Shown: positions 52,390-60,726 of the stretch, in pieces
Position numbering within the stretch: position 1 is the stretch's first letter
Layout of the letters: each line of letters starts with the position of its first letter
Origin: an uncultured Desulfobacter sp.
GTDB taxonomy: Bacteria; Desulfobacterota; Desulfobacteria; Desulfobacterales; Desulfobacteraceae
Direction of reading: 5' to 3'
Assembly: GCF_963677125.1 (NCBI RefSeq)
Contig: NZ_OY781882.1
Coordinates: forward strand, 4,424,501 to 4,488,500
Length of the DNA: 64,000 nt
Made by a program: the position numbers and the translations under genes
The notes under the pieces: model-generated
The model's input: only the letters and a program-made list of their open reading frames with translations
Database searches by the model: none
What the model was told of the DNA's origin: nothing

Positions 52390-53910
52390 TCAGATACGTT
52401 CGATTTGAATGATGATCCACCCTCTATTATTGCCGTATTTATCAACGAACAGCGCTTTTGCATCATTGGCTAACGCGTACAATGTACCGTTTCTTTTTGC
52501 TTTGTGTTTTCCGTCTCTGAGACAAGATCCATCCCCAATCCTGAAATCATACTTTAAATCGTTTCCTTCTTTAATTCTGCCAATTAATTCAAACCATTTT
52601 GCCTGATTCAAAACTTTTAAATCTACAGCGTTTCCAAATTTGATGAACGTCTTGCCGAAAATTTTAACCTGCTCTTTTACGAGCGGATCATCCAGCGACC
52701 ACCCAGAAGGGCCACAGGGGTCAAGTTTCCCGTCTTTCCAGCATTGACAGGGTAGGGCCGAAATCCTGTATTCCGCATCTTTTTCCACGATGACATGGGT
52801 ATTGTTTTCTTTCTCCAGAGCATAAATGATCGCGTGAACCTTTTCTCCCACCTTTAACTTTGTAGCGGCTTTCAATAGTGTGAGTTCCGGTTTTATGTTT
52901 TTGCCGGCGGCTGCGAGCAAGGTGCTGTGATCAGGGCAGAGTTTTTCCCTGTAATGCGGAAGATTGACATACCGGTAAATGGCGGAATCATGGAAAACAG
53001 CTTTTTGGGGAATCTCCCGGAGTTTGTACTGGTAAAACAGTGCGGGTTCGTTATCGAAAAAAATCGTTGGTTCCTTCTTTAAACCGCCCGGAATTTTTTT
53101 TGTGTCAAAATGGAGGGAGGCGTTGGCCCTAGTTCGCTCAATCATCCATGCCAGTGCAGCATCAGAGAGAGGCCTCTTATGAGGGGTTCCTCCTCCGACA
53201 CTGCCATGGTCTCCGGGAAACCATTCTTCTGTGACCTGTTCCGCCCCTCTATTCTCGGATGCCTGCATCAATGTTACATCGAATTCCATACGAATTTCGT
53301 CAATAGCGACAGCATGAACTGCTTTCCTTATATGATCGCCAAGAACTGAGTTAACAAATCTGTAGCGGTCCTTAAAGGCATTGTCGATTTTTATAAAATC
53401 TACCTTATTCGGCAATCCCAGAGCTTCAACCGTATCCCAACATCCCATGAAGGTAATATCGGGGATTGTTGTCTGATGTTCGGCCCTGAATACAGCAGGT
53501 TCATCGGACTGGCCTCTTCTGCACTTCCTGTAGAGTTCATACGCTTCCTGAATCCAGTCTATCTGATGCCTCTCCAGCATACCTGCAAAGCCTATCATCC
53601 CGGCAAGGCTGCGGACAGTGTAACTTCCCCTGCTGAATCCATACAGATAAATTTCATCTCCGGGAGAATAGTTCAAGGCTATAAATCGATACGCCTGCTG
53701 AACATTTAGGTCAATTCCTTTACCCAAGGCCCCTCCGGCATATTTGTCCAGAAGATTCTGAGTGCCGATCCCTTCATCGTAAAAGACGATTTGTTGAACA
53801 TTGTTCGCGTCGACCTCCGGAATTGCCTGGGCGATTTTAACGACATTTGTGGGACAGACCATCTCAGGCGTGTTCCATGTACCGTCACAGCAAACAATCA
53901 GGCGCTTCAT
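52390..53910 (-). CDS. DUF2235 / Tle1-like alpha-beta hydrolase
   Basis: A 506-residue protein. The ATG at 53910 has AAGGAAAA upstream and yields MKRLIVCCDGTWN, the standard beginning of DUF2235 proteins; the frame upstream (to 54033) is unlikely. The nucleophile elbow GFSRGS puts Ser at about 93. WDTVEALGLP and WFPGDHGSVGGG (Asp and His region) complete the triad area. The family includes type VI phospholipase effectors (Tle1) and others of unknown role. The last 170 residues after LKVGEKVHAIIYA form an extra beta-rich domain. It follows an SGNH esterase gene by 49 bp on the same strand. No secretion signal is seen. Confidence 0.85.
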   Translation of the reverse strand: MKRLIVCCDGTWNTPEMVCPTNVVKIAQAIPEVDANNVQQIVFYDEGIGTQNLLDKYAGGALGKGIDLNVQQAYRFIALNYSPGDEIYLYGFSRGSYTVRSLAGMIGFAGMLERHQIDWIQEAYELYRKCRRGQSDEPAVFRAEHQTTIPDITFMGCWDTVEALGLPNKVDFIKIDNAFKDRYRFVNSVLGDHIRKAVHAVAIDEIRMEFDVTLMQASENRGAEQVTEEWFPGDHGSVGGGTPHKRPLSDAALAWMIERTRANASLHFDTKKIPGGLKKEPTIFFDNEPALFYQYKLREIPQKAVFHDSAIYRYVNLPHYREKLCPDHSTLLAAAGKNIKPELTLLKAATKLKVGEKVHAIIYALEKENNTHVIVEKDAEYRISALPCQCWKDGKLDPCGPSGWSLDDPLVKEQVKIFGKTFIKFGNAVDLKVLNQAKWFELIGRIKEGNDLKYDFRIGDGSCLRDGKHKAKRNGTLYALANDAKALFVDKYGNNRGWIIIQIERI

Positions 53911-53959
53911 AGTTTTTTCCTTTTTAAAAAAAAATTTTATGCAACGTTGGGGTTTAATG

Positions 53960-54589
53960 TTAATTCTCAGTAACTGGGAGCCCATCCAGGGCTTTATAAA
54001 AATATCCGGCCATAATCTCATATCCCTTGTCATTGGGATGGATGGAATCGCTCATTAATTCGGGGTTGCCGAATAGATCTTCAAGAATATTGGGAACCAA
54101 CACCGAACCGGTCTGCCTGGCAAGGGATTCATACATTTGCGCATAGCCTTTACCATATAGAGGAATATCAATACCCCCAAGAACCACCATGGCTCCGGCA
54201 GCATGGATGCGCTGAATAATACTGAGCAGATTGGCACGGGCTGTATCCACGCTCATCCGGTTTTTTAAATCATTACCGCCAAGGGTGATCAGCACCACAT
54301 CCGGTTCATAGGCCAGCACATCATCTTCGAGCCGTACCAACCCGTCTGCCGTGGTATTTCCCGACACCCCGGCATTGATGATCTCAATCCCGGTCATTTC
54401 TTCCAACTGGGTTGGATAATCCATTCCTTGGGAGGCACCGTATCCATAGGTCAAACTGTCGCCGAAACAGACAATGCGCGATATGCTTATAGGGATATTT
54501 TTTATTTCATACGATTTTTCTCCACCCCAAAACCAATATCCAAGGATGCCTGCAACCAATATTGTGAAGATTACCAGACTTTTATTCAA
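53960..54589 (-). CDS. SGNH/GDSL esterase (TesA-like), membrane anchored or exported
   Basis: A 209-residue protein. A TTG start has AAGGAG seven bases upstream; the hydrophobic N-terminus (LVIFTILVAGILGYWFWGG) is a signal or anchor. Block I FGDSLTYGYG holds Ser45, block II is GVSGNTTADG, block III is GGNDLK, and block V SDSIHPNDKG has the Asp and His. This matches arylesterase/thioesterase I (TesA) enzymes hydrolysing esters in the periplasm. It precedes the Tle1-like gene on the same strand, so two ester hydrolases may be expressed together. Confidence 0.92.
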   Translation of the reverse strand: MNKSLVIFTILVAGILGYWFWGGEKSYEIKNIPISISRIVCFGDSLTYGYGASQGMDYPTQLEEMTGIEIINAGVSGNTTADGLVRLEDDVLAYEPDVVLITLGGNDLKNRMSVDTARANLLSIIQRIHAAGAMVVLGGIDIPLYGKGYAQMYESLARQTGSVLVPNILEDLFGNPELMSDSIHPNDKGYEIMAGYFYKALDGLPVTEN

Positions 54590-54897
54590 AATAACTCCTT
54601 TTGGAAAGTTTTTAGATTAAAATTTTATCAGGTTCAAGATTGTCGATTTCAAAAATTCTGTGTAGGGCCGGCATAGTTTTGCAGCCTCTTTTGAGTTTGC
54701 CTCTTAATCCCTTTATCAAGGCGGATAGGGATTGTAAAGGTCCATATTTTTTTTAGAATCTGTTTCCAAGGCCACCTTTTTATCTGCGAAACGTTGGCGT
54801 GTCCGTATACGGACAGTTCAAGACGTTGCGCTGATTGACTGAATATCCCCATATGCTTATATTAAAATTTAGATACACGCAAAAAATGGGGGATGTC
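54590..54897. other. Intergenic region between divergent genes
   Basis: Carries promoters for the esterase (minus) and the small membrane protein (plus). A short minus-strand frame (54649-54852) has no ribosome site or family match. Nothing else seen. Confidence 0.4.
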
Positions 54898-55170
54898 ATG
54901 AACATTCAACGATTACCGGTGTTTTTTATGTGGTGTACCATCATAAATGGGGTCTTACTGATCATCACCGCCATAATGGGCACCATCGGTCTGGATTTTG
55001 TGTATAGCATTCACGGCAAACTGTTCCTGTTTTCTCGTGAGACTTTAAGCCTGGTCTTCTATTCGTTCCTTGGGTTATATAAAATGATTTGGCTGGTTTT
55101 TAACGCCGTGCCGTATGTCGTCCTGCTGATTATCAGAAAAAAATATCCGCAAGACCAGGCAAAGGTTTAG
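54898..55170 (+). CDS. Small inner-membrane protein (DUF6868-like)
   Basis: A 90-residue protein starting MNIQRLPVFFMWCTIINGVLL (split) with GGGGGA before the ATG. Two hydrophobic helices (about 8-32 and 53-78) are separated by VYSIHGKLFLFSRETL. This pattern resembles the small DUF6868 family, whose function is unknown. It probably sits in the inner membrane. The next gene follows after 38 bp on the same strand. Confidence 0.65.
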   Translation: MNIQRLPVFFMWCTIINGVLLIITAIMGTIGLDFVYSIHGKLFLFSRETLSLVFYSFLGLYKMIWLVFNAVPYVVLLIIRKKYPQDQAKV

Positions 55171-55208
55171 ACGGGCGGGGGAATTTTTGAGATCATGGCG
55201 GTGATGAT

Positions 55209-55511
55209 ATGACTATTCAGACCGAATCAACCGGCTATGAAAAAACAATCCTTTCAGACCTTCAAGGTGCCTGGATAAACTTTCGAAAATCCGTGATTAA
55301 AGATGCTGGCTTTCCAGGATGGGAAAACGTGCTTTTTCATACAGACGAGGCCATGAGCTGGGAGACCGTAAGAAACCTAAAATTAATGCCCCCGCTGGTT
55401 CTGGTTATCAGAAATCTTTGTCTCCAGGGAAAAGCCTCAAAAGATGTTTTGAGTTGGCTCAATGAAGTTTATGAGATTCTTGAAGAGGTGCTGGAAAAAT
55501 ATTCGAAATAG
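55209..55511 (+). CDS. Hypothetical protein
   Basis: A 100-residue soluble protein of unknown family, with WINFRKSVIKDAGFPGWENVLF (split) and a helical, acidic C-terminus (VYEILEEVLEKYSK). GGTG is the only weak ribosome site. It follows the small membrane protein by 38 bp and may share its message. Composition is normal for a real protein. Confidence 0.55.
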   Translation: MTIQTESTGYEKTILSDLQGAWINFRKSVIKDAGFPGWENVLFHTDEAMSWETVRNLKLMPPLVLVIRNLCLQGKASKDVLSWLNEVYEILEEVLEKYSK

Positions 55512-55526
55512 TCGATTATTTCGTTG

Positions 55527-55907
55527 CTAATATTTTTTATTAAACAAATCTACAAGTCCTAATCCCAAACTATTCAGAATCTCTGTTATGTCTTCAACAT
55601 CGCATTCGTCATATATAATAAGGTTTGTGCCGTTGTGGTCTTCAATTACAAAGGGGATGTTTTTGTCTGCCAATTTGTGAATAAACGAAGAAACCGGAAC
55701 ACTCTCGTTCCAGGTGCGAATGACAGGCCTGTGGAAAATTTCAAACCGAATATCGCATGCTTTATCATCAACCTCTGGGTACCATTTTTTTGCGAATTCT
55801 ATTGTTCTATCAGCACGGATACGGAACTTGGCATCAGTTTCGTCATGAAGACGCTGTATTAGTTCTTCCTGAAATTTGTCGTATCTAAATCGAAATTTCA
55901 TTTTCAT
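55527..55907 (-). CDS. Hypothetical protein
   Basis: A 126-residue soluble protein with many charged residues (FRYDKFQEELIQRLHDETDA; later VIEDHNGTNLIIYDECDVED). No family recognised. It converges with the preceding gene, only 15 bp between stops. No membrane segment or signal. Confidence 0.55.
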   Translation of the reverse strand: MKMKFRFRYDKFQEELIQRLHDETDAKFRIRADRTIEFAKKWYPEVDDKACDIRFEIFHRPVIRTWNESVPVSSFIHKLADKNIPFVIEDHNGTNLIIYDECDVEDITEILNSLGLGLVDLFNKKY

Positions 55908-56177
55908 GCAGCTTGGTATCCCTGCTTATGGGTTATATTTTTTCACTTATTTATATTGTATCTTTTTTTTAAAAGATATCCTTGCCCGCCCAAATATCAA
56001 GGCGGCAGTGATTTGGTGATCAGGGATTGAAGAACAGACTTAAAAGATGTTTTTCCCATTTAAAATTATCTCCGATCTTTGGGCATCATATCATCAGCAA
56101 GGAGCGAACTCAATCCGCCTCGGACGTACGTTCAAAAATGGTTTCAGAGGTTGTATGGTTGCCTTGGCATGTTGGGA
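55908..56177. other. Intergenic region
   Basis: Between the hypothetical gene and the first PEP-CTERM-type gene; mostly noncoding, no repeat or RNA recognised. Confidence 0.3.
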
Positions 56178-56855
56178 TTAAACTTTGTTGGAATATTTTT
56201 TTCGTCTCAAACCAGTCAGACCTAACAGCCCTATACCAAATAACCAAGCGCTTCCGGGTACTGGAACCACTGAAACTTTCCCGCTGCGCAACGCCATAGC
56301 CGCATAATTCAGCGTGGGCAGTCCGTAGCCCAGGGTGCCGTCGTACATGGTGAAGCTCCAAGCACTGTTCGTACCGTATATTGTGCATTCTTCCGCTAAC
56401 CAGTATTGGGTTATCTCTAAATTTTTAAAAATTGTTGCGTTTACCTCATCCTCTTTATCCCAGCCTTTTGTAAGACCCAATTCAACATAATAGAGATATA
56501 TCATCTCTGCCGATGTGCTTGCAGAGCCAACAGACGGATTCACACCTGCACTTGGAAGTCGCCATTCATCATCGTCCCATGTTACCGTGTAGCCGTCGTA
56601 TAGATTGATGGTCAGACAATCACCAAGGCCCGCCGCCCAGTCCAGCTGATCAGCCCAACTTTCATAAGAATTCGTGTAATCCAGCCATACCACTGAATTG
56701 CCAGAGTCTTCGTCATAACTCCAAATAAGATTGTATTCATCTCCATTGTAAGAAGCTGTTCCGATGGTGGTCAGGGCTGCCTGGGCCATGTTGGACATCA
56801 GCAACCCAAATAATAAAATACAGATTGAACCCAACACCAATTTGAACTTAAACAT
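56178..56855 (-). CDS. Exported protein with PEP-CTERM-type sorting tail (paralogue 1)
   Basis: A 225-residue protein. It has a signal peptide (LVLGSICILLFGLLMSNMAQA) and a C-terminal tail VPVPGSAWLFGIGLLGLTGLRRKK: a V-P-V-P-G motif, a hydrophobic helix and a basic end. This is the PEP-CTERM/exosortase type of surface-sorting signal, with VPVPG instead of PEP. The middle domain, with GTASYNGDEYNLIW, NSVVWLDYTNSY and DEWRLPS, resembles Lcl/DUF1566-like domains. It is a close paralogue of the next gene (57135-57893). Location: envelope or extracellular matrix. No exosortase gene is in this window. Confidence 0.85.
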   Translation of the reverse strand: MFKFKLVLGSICILLFGLLMSNMAQAALTTIGTASYNGDEYNLIWSYDEDSGNSVVWLDYTNSYESWADQLDWAAGLGDCLTINLYDGYTVTWDDDEWRLPSAGVNPSVGSASTSAEMIYLYYVELGLTKGWDKEDEVNATIFKNLEITQYWLAEECTIYGTNSAWSFTMYDGTLGYGLPTLNYAAMALRSGKVSVVPVPGSAWLFGIGLLGLTGLRRKKYSNKV

Positions 56856-57134
56856 TAAAATCCTCCTTCTTCTTTGAGTAATATAAACATTAAAAAAATA
56901 CGCATATACATCACTTGCGTCATCACCATTAGTTCGTCATGGTGAGCAATATCTATGCTATGCTTAATTTTAGGTGCAATCCTCAAATGAAAAAATTGAC
57001 TATTGTATGGTTTGATTTTTAATATTTTTAACTGTTTTAGTTCTGATCGATATGATTATGGAGATATTGTGAGGATTAACAGGGAGTTGATTTTGCTTTC
57101 TACCGCGGCATATTGTAGAAAATATTTTATATAA

Positions 57135-57893
57135 TTATGTAAATATTTTCTTTCTCTTCAAACCGACTATGCCTGTAAGCCCTGCACCCAGCAGCAGAAC
57201 CGTCCCTGGAATCGGAACGGAAGAGACTGAAACTTGTCCGCTACGAACGGCTAAACCATAATTGCCGTTCGTTTTACTGACTTCGTCTTGGAAACCGTTG
57301 TGCGTGTGAAAGAACCAGGCGTGGGTGGTGTCGGTCGCATACTCTGTGGCTGACCAGTAAAACGCCACAATTAAATTCTCAAAAGGTCCTGTTTCTGTGA
57401 GGCCGTATCCGGATACGGGTTGACACATACCCGAGGTATCCACATACCCTATGTTGCCCAGTTCTTTATAAAACAGATGGCCTATCTGGGAATTGGCTAA
57501 ATTGTATCCTTGGGTGTACGTATAAATTCCGTTGTGATCGGGGTCGCCCTCATGTCCAGACACCCATGGACCATCAACAGTGGTCGGCAGGTGCCATGAG
57601 CTTGTTCCCCAATCTACCGTGTATGCAGAATCAATATTGTAGGTCAAAACGTCTGTTCCATTCAGACTTGATGCCCAGCTAACCTGATCGGTCCAGCTTA
57701 GATAATAATCATTTGTAAAATCTAACCACACCACTGAATTTCCGTTATTGTCATCGTCCCAGATAAGATTGTAGCCTTGATTGTTGTAAGTAGCTGTGCC
57801 GATGATTGTCAGCGTGGCATGGGCCATGCCGGACATCATGAATAAAAATGAGAAAATCCAAATTAAATTTAAAAAAGATTTGACCCGCAACAT
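57135..57893 (-). CDS. Exported protein with PEP-CTERM-type sorting tail (paralogue 2)
   Basis: A 252-residue paralogue of the preceding entry. The signal peptide ends MSGMAHA; the domain repeats GTATYNNQGYNLIW, NSVVWLDFTNDY and SSWHLPT. The tail VPIPGTVLLLGAGLTGIVGLKRKK is a PEP-CTERM-like signal. The C-terminal half of the domain contains EYATDTTHAWFFHTHNG and YGLAVRSG, typical of DUF1566/Lcl modules. A 280-bp gap with no gene separates the two paralogues, so they may be separately transcribed. Confidence 0.85.
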   Translation of the reverse strand: MLRVKSFLNLIWIFSFLFMMSGMAHATLTIIGTATYNNQGYNLIWDDDNNGNSVVWLDFTNDYYLSWTDQVSWASSLNGTDVLTYNIDSAYTVDWGTSSWHLPTTVDGPWVSGHEGDPDHNGIYTYTQGYNLANSQIGHLFYKELGNIGYVDTSGMCQPVSGYGLTETGPFENLIVAFYWSATEYATDTTHAWFFHTHNGFQDEVSKTNGNYGLAVRSGQVSVSSVPIPGTVLLLGAGLTGIVGLKRKKIFT

Positions 57894-58332
57894 AAGAAGT
57901 CTCCTTTTTCATTAAAGTTTAACATATTACAAACATTAGTAAATGTCGTTTTTGCGCTAAGGATATAAAACCATTGCAGTGAAATACCCACTTACTCAAC
58001 GTTTTTTCAAGATTTAGGGCGATTTTAATAGCTTCTTTTCAAAATGATTACAAGCCAACCGTCAGGTAAAGGACAGCAACAACGTTTGTTTTTATTGGCG
58101 TTTTTAAGTGCTGTGGCGACAAACGGACTGTTATGGGAAGGGAAGGGGTTGGGGGCACTCACTGGATTTTGCCGAAATTGAGGTTTTCCAGAATTTTAAT
58201 TTAGCCGAATTTTGGAAAAAACAGCCAAGAAACTGACTGAAAGCCTGGGCTGTAGAAATAAGACCCGAAAATTTTTTTGGCACTGTTAGGATAGGGATTT
58301 GGAGGTGTAACTATCTGAAATTATAAAAAAGA
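57894..58332. other. Intergenic region without recognised features
   Basis: About 440 bp between the PEP-CTERM-type gene and tRNA-Sec. No gene, repeat or RNA recognised; it should contain the promoter of the gene at 57893 and the tRNA 3' flank. Confidence 0.4.
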
Positions 58333-58430
58333 TGGCGGAAGCACATGGGAATCGAACCCACCCGCGAGGGTATCAGCCCCGCACATCGGATTTGAAGTCC
58401 GAGGGCCCCACCAGTGAGCCGCGTGCTTCC
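58333..58430 (-). tRNA. selC: tRNA-Sec (anticodon TCA)
   Basis: Read on the minus strand from GGAAGCACGCGGC to GTGCTTCCGCCA. The acceptor stem is closed by GGAAGCAC with GTGCTTCC (8 bp). The anticodon arm CGGACTTCAAATCCG has the TCA anticodon. A long variable arm and a TTCGAT T-loop follow; the total is 98 bases with CCA encoded. Long acceptor stem, long variable arm and TCA anticodon are diagnostic of selenocysteine tRNA that reads UGA. No selB or selA is next to it. Confidence 0.97.
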
Positions 58431-58477
58431 GGAATCTATATAAAATATACTTTTAGGGTGTTGCTTGTCAATTTGTT

Positions 58478-59170
58478 TTAGAAGTCCCAACAAATAGGTG
58501 TGTTGCAGAGATTGGCTTTTTCGTTCCGGCCTTCATGACTTTCTTCGTTTTCTTCAAATGCCGGGTCTTTGATCATGGGATGAATTTCGTCCCAGGACGT
58601 ACACCGGACCAAGTTGTCATGTGTGATACACTGGCGGTTCCATGGGCGATGGATCAATGCTGTGGGTACGCCCATGTCCTGGGCCAAGAACAGCGCCATC
58701 TCCGGGGAATCTTCCACGGCAAGATCATAATCCATCATGGATAGCTCCTCTTTTGAAATGGCCAGAGACATGTCATTTCCGGGGCGGTTGTACTTATCCA
58801 CCATGATGAATCCCCTGAAAGGTACCCCATTTCTTTCAAGCCAGGCCAGGGTAGCATCCTGGGCTGAGGTTGGCCGCCCTGTTACAATATCAATGATGTG
58901 CCCCATATCAGCCCAGGCTTTCAAGGTCTCAACTGCGCCTTCAACCGGTTCAAATCCCAAGAGAAAATCAGACTGATGAACCAGGTCGAAAAAATGTTGA
59001 AATTCATTATCCGTCAATTGGAAACAATGTTTTAAATCAAAACCGGTCAGGTCTTCAAAAGAGACGGTCTTACCAAATTCTTGGGCCACAACATCCGGAT
59101 AAGTTTCTGTGGTTCTGGATACAACATCATCCACATCTACATATATTGTTTTGGCTTGAAAACCGGTCAC
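58478..59170 (-). CDS. HAD-superfamily phosphatase (5' nucleotidase type C-like)
   Basis: A 230-residue soluble protein. A GTG start follows GAGGGTGG. The nucleophile motif is YVDVDDVVSRT (Asp12, Asp14). IVTGRPTS gives motif II, and AVEDSPEMALFLA gives motif IV with Asp. The cap region (20-80) is helical, as in NT5C-like deoxyribonucleotidases and phosphatases of short sugar or nucleotide substrates. The exact substrate is unknown. It is divergent from the ModF-like gene. The C-terminal 30 residues are charged and contain two Cys. Confidence 0.85.
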   Translation of the reverse strand: MTGFQAKTIYVDVDDVVSRTTETYPDVVAQEFGKTVSFEDLTGFDLKHCFQLTDNEFQHFFDLVHQSDFLLGFEPVEGAVETLKAWADMGHIIDIVTGRPTSAQDATLAWLERNGVPFRGFIMVDKYNRPGNDMSLAISKEELSMMDYDLAVEDSPEMALFLAQDMGVPTALIHRPWNRQCITHDNLVRCTSWDEIHPMIKDPAFEENEESHEGRNEKANLCNTPICWDF

Positions 59171-59325
59171 TTGTCCACCCTCTTCTGTTGCATGTTCTAC
59201 ACTGCATTAGTTCCCACTGAAGGCTTTTAGCAGAATATCAGACGTTTTGCAAAACCAATTGTTTAAATACGGATAAAGGAAAATTCAAGCTTGCTGAAAT
59301 TCCAAGAACCTGGTTGAATACGGCC

Positions 59326-60726
59326 ATGAAAATTTCAAATGTAAAAACGCCTGATTTAAACATCCCTTTGTTTGAAGCCTCACCCGGCCAGTTTTGGTGC
59401 ATCCTGGGTCAAAACCGGTCCGGCATTGATACTTTTTTCAGTCTGCTGTCCCCTGATCACGCAACGCCTCCGGAGTCGGAGATCTGCCTGCCCAAAGATA
59501 TGGGAATTCTTTCCTTTGCCGGGCAGCAGGAGGTATTTGAACAGGAACTTAAAAATGATGATTCCGATTTCATGGACCGTCTGGATCCGGGCACCCTGGC
59601 CCGGGCCTTTATCCATGATCCGGAAAAATATACAGACATGATCCGCGCCTTTGGCATGGATTATGTTCTCGATCAGGGCTATCGGCAGCTCTCCACAGGC
59701 CAGACAAGAAAATTGCTGCTGCTGTCCAGGATTTCTTCGGGCAGTCAATGGCTGCTGATCCAATCCCCCTTTGACGGCTTGGATAAGACAGGGTGCGGGC
59801 AGCTTGATCTGGCACTGGATCATTGCAGGCACTGCGCAATGGGAATTCTGGCCTTTGTTTATGATCCCGGAGACATACCCGCCAGTGCCACCCACATTGC
59901 AGTGATTGAAAATGGGCATATCTCCTTTCAAGGATCACGACAGGATATTTTACCCAGATTGATTGAATGGCAGGGGCAGGCAAATTTTTCAGCGGACGTG
60001 ACAGATTTAAAGCCTGCAGCGGTTGCTGTTACCCAAGATGGTAAATCCGGAGAGGCGCCGCATTCCCAGGAATTGGTCCGGCTTGAAGACGGCCATGCGG
60101 GATATTCAGGTGAACCGGTTTTTTCCCATCTTAACCTGTGCATAAATACAGGCGACCATACCTTGGTATCCGGTCCCAATGGCTGCGGCAAATCAACCCT
60201 TTTGCAGGTAATCACAGGCGACCATCCCGCCTGCTACCGGAACCGGTTGTGGATATTCGGCACCCGCCGGGGCACCGGAGAGTCCATCTGGGAGTTGAAA
60301 AAGGGAATGGGCATTGTCAGCACGGATTTTCATCGCAACTATCGGGTGGCAGGCAGTGTCCTGGATTGCGTGATGTCCGGTATTTATGACACCATTGGAC
60401 TGTACCAGCGTCCAGTCCCTGGAGATACAAAAAAAGCCTTGGCCTGGCTGGAACGAATCAGCCTGGCAGATAAAGCGCACGCCCCTTTCCGCAGTCTTTC
60501 TTATGCAGACCAGCGGCTGACGCTCATTGCCCGGGCTTTGATTAAGCTGCCCGCTCTTCTGGTTTTGGACGAACCCACCCACGGGCTGGATCGGGCCAAC
60601 CGTAATGCGGTTCTGGATTTTTTAGGTCAGGTGGCAGCAGAGCAGTTAAGTACCATTTTATACGTTAGTCACCGGGAGGATGAGTTTAGGGAGTTTTTTG
60701 TCTCCCACATTCGCATGGGACGCTAA
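59326..60726 (+). CDS. ModF/PhrA-like double ATP-binding cassette protein
   Basis: A 466-residue protein from the ATG at 59326 (a TTG at 59314 is possible; no strong ribosome site). It has two ATPase domains in one chain, as in ModF. The first has GQNRSGIDT where Walker A should be GxxxxGKT, so its Lys is lost, although LSTGQTRKL (signature) and a Walker-B-like LLIQSPFDGLD remain. The second is intact: GPNGCGKSTLLQ near 282, LSYADQRLTLIARAL, LLVLDEPTHGLD. ModF is linked to molybdate uptake but its role is unclear. No membrane subunit is adjacent. It ends four bases into the convergent TRAP permease gene. Confidence 0.82.
   Translation: MKISNVKTPDLNIPLFEASPGQFWCILGQNRSGIDTFFSLLSPDHATPPESEICLPKDMGILSFAGQQEVFEQELKNDDSDFMDRLDPGTLARAFIHDPEKYTDMIRAFGMDYVLDQGYRQLSTGQTRKLLLLSRISSGSQWLLIQSPFDGLDKTGCGQLDLALDHCRHCAMGILAFVYDPGDIPASATHIAVIENGHISFQGSRQDILPRLIEWQGQANFSADVTDLKPAAVAVTQDGKSGEAPHSQELVRLEDGHAGYSGEPVFSHLNLCINTGDHTLVSGPNGCGKSTLLQVITGDHPACYRNRLWIFGTRRGTGESIWELKKGMGIVSTDFHRNYRVAGSVLDCVMSGIYDTIGLYQRPVPGDTKKALAWLERISLADKAHAPFRSLSYADQRLTLIARALIKLPALLVLDEPTHGLDRANRNAVLDFLGQVAAEQLSTILYVSHREDEFREFFVSHIRMGR

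Noticed and set aside
54649..54852. Minus-strand frame of 67 codons
   Set aside because: Basic composition suggested an integrase fragment, but no conserved motif could be confirmed.
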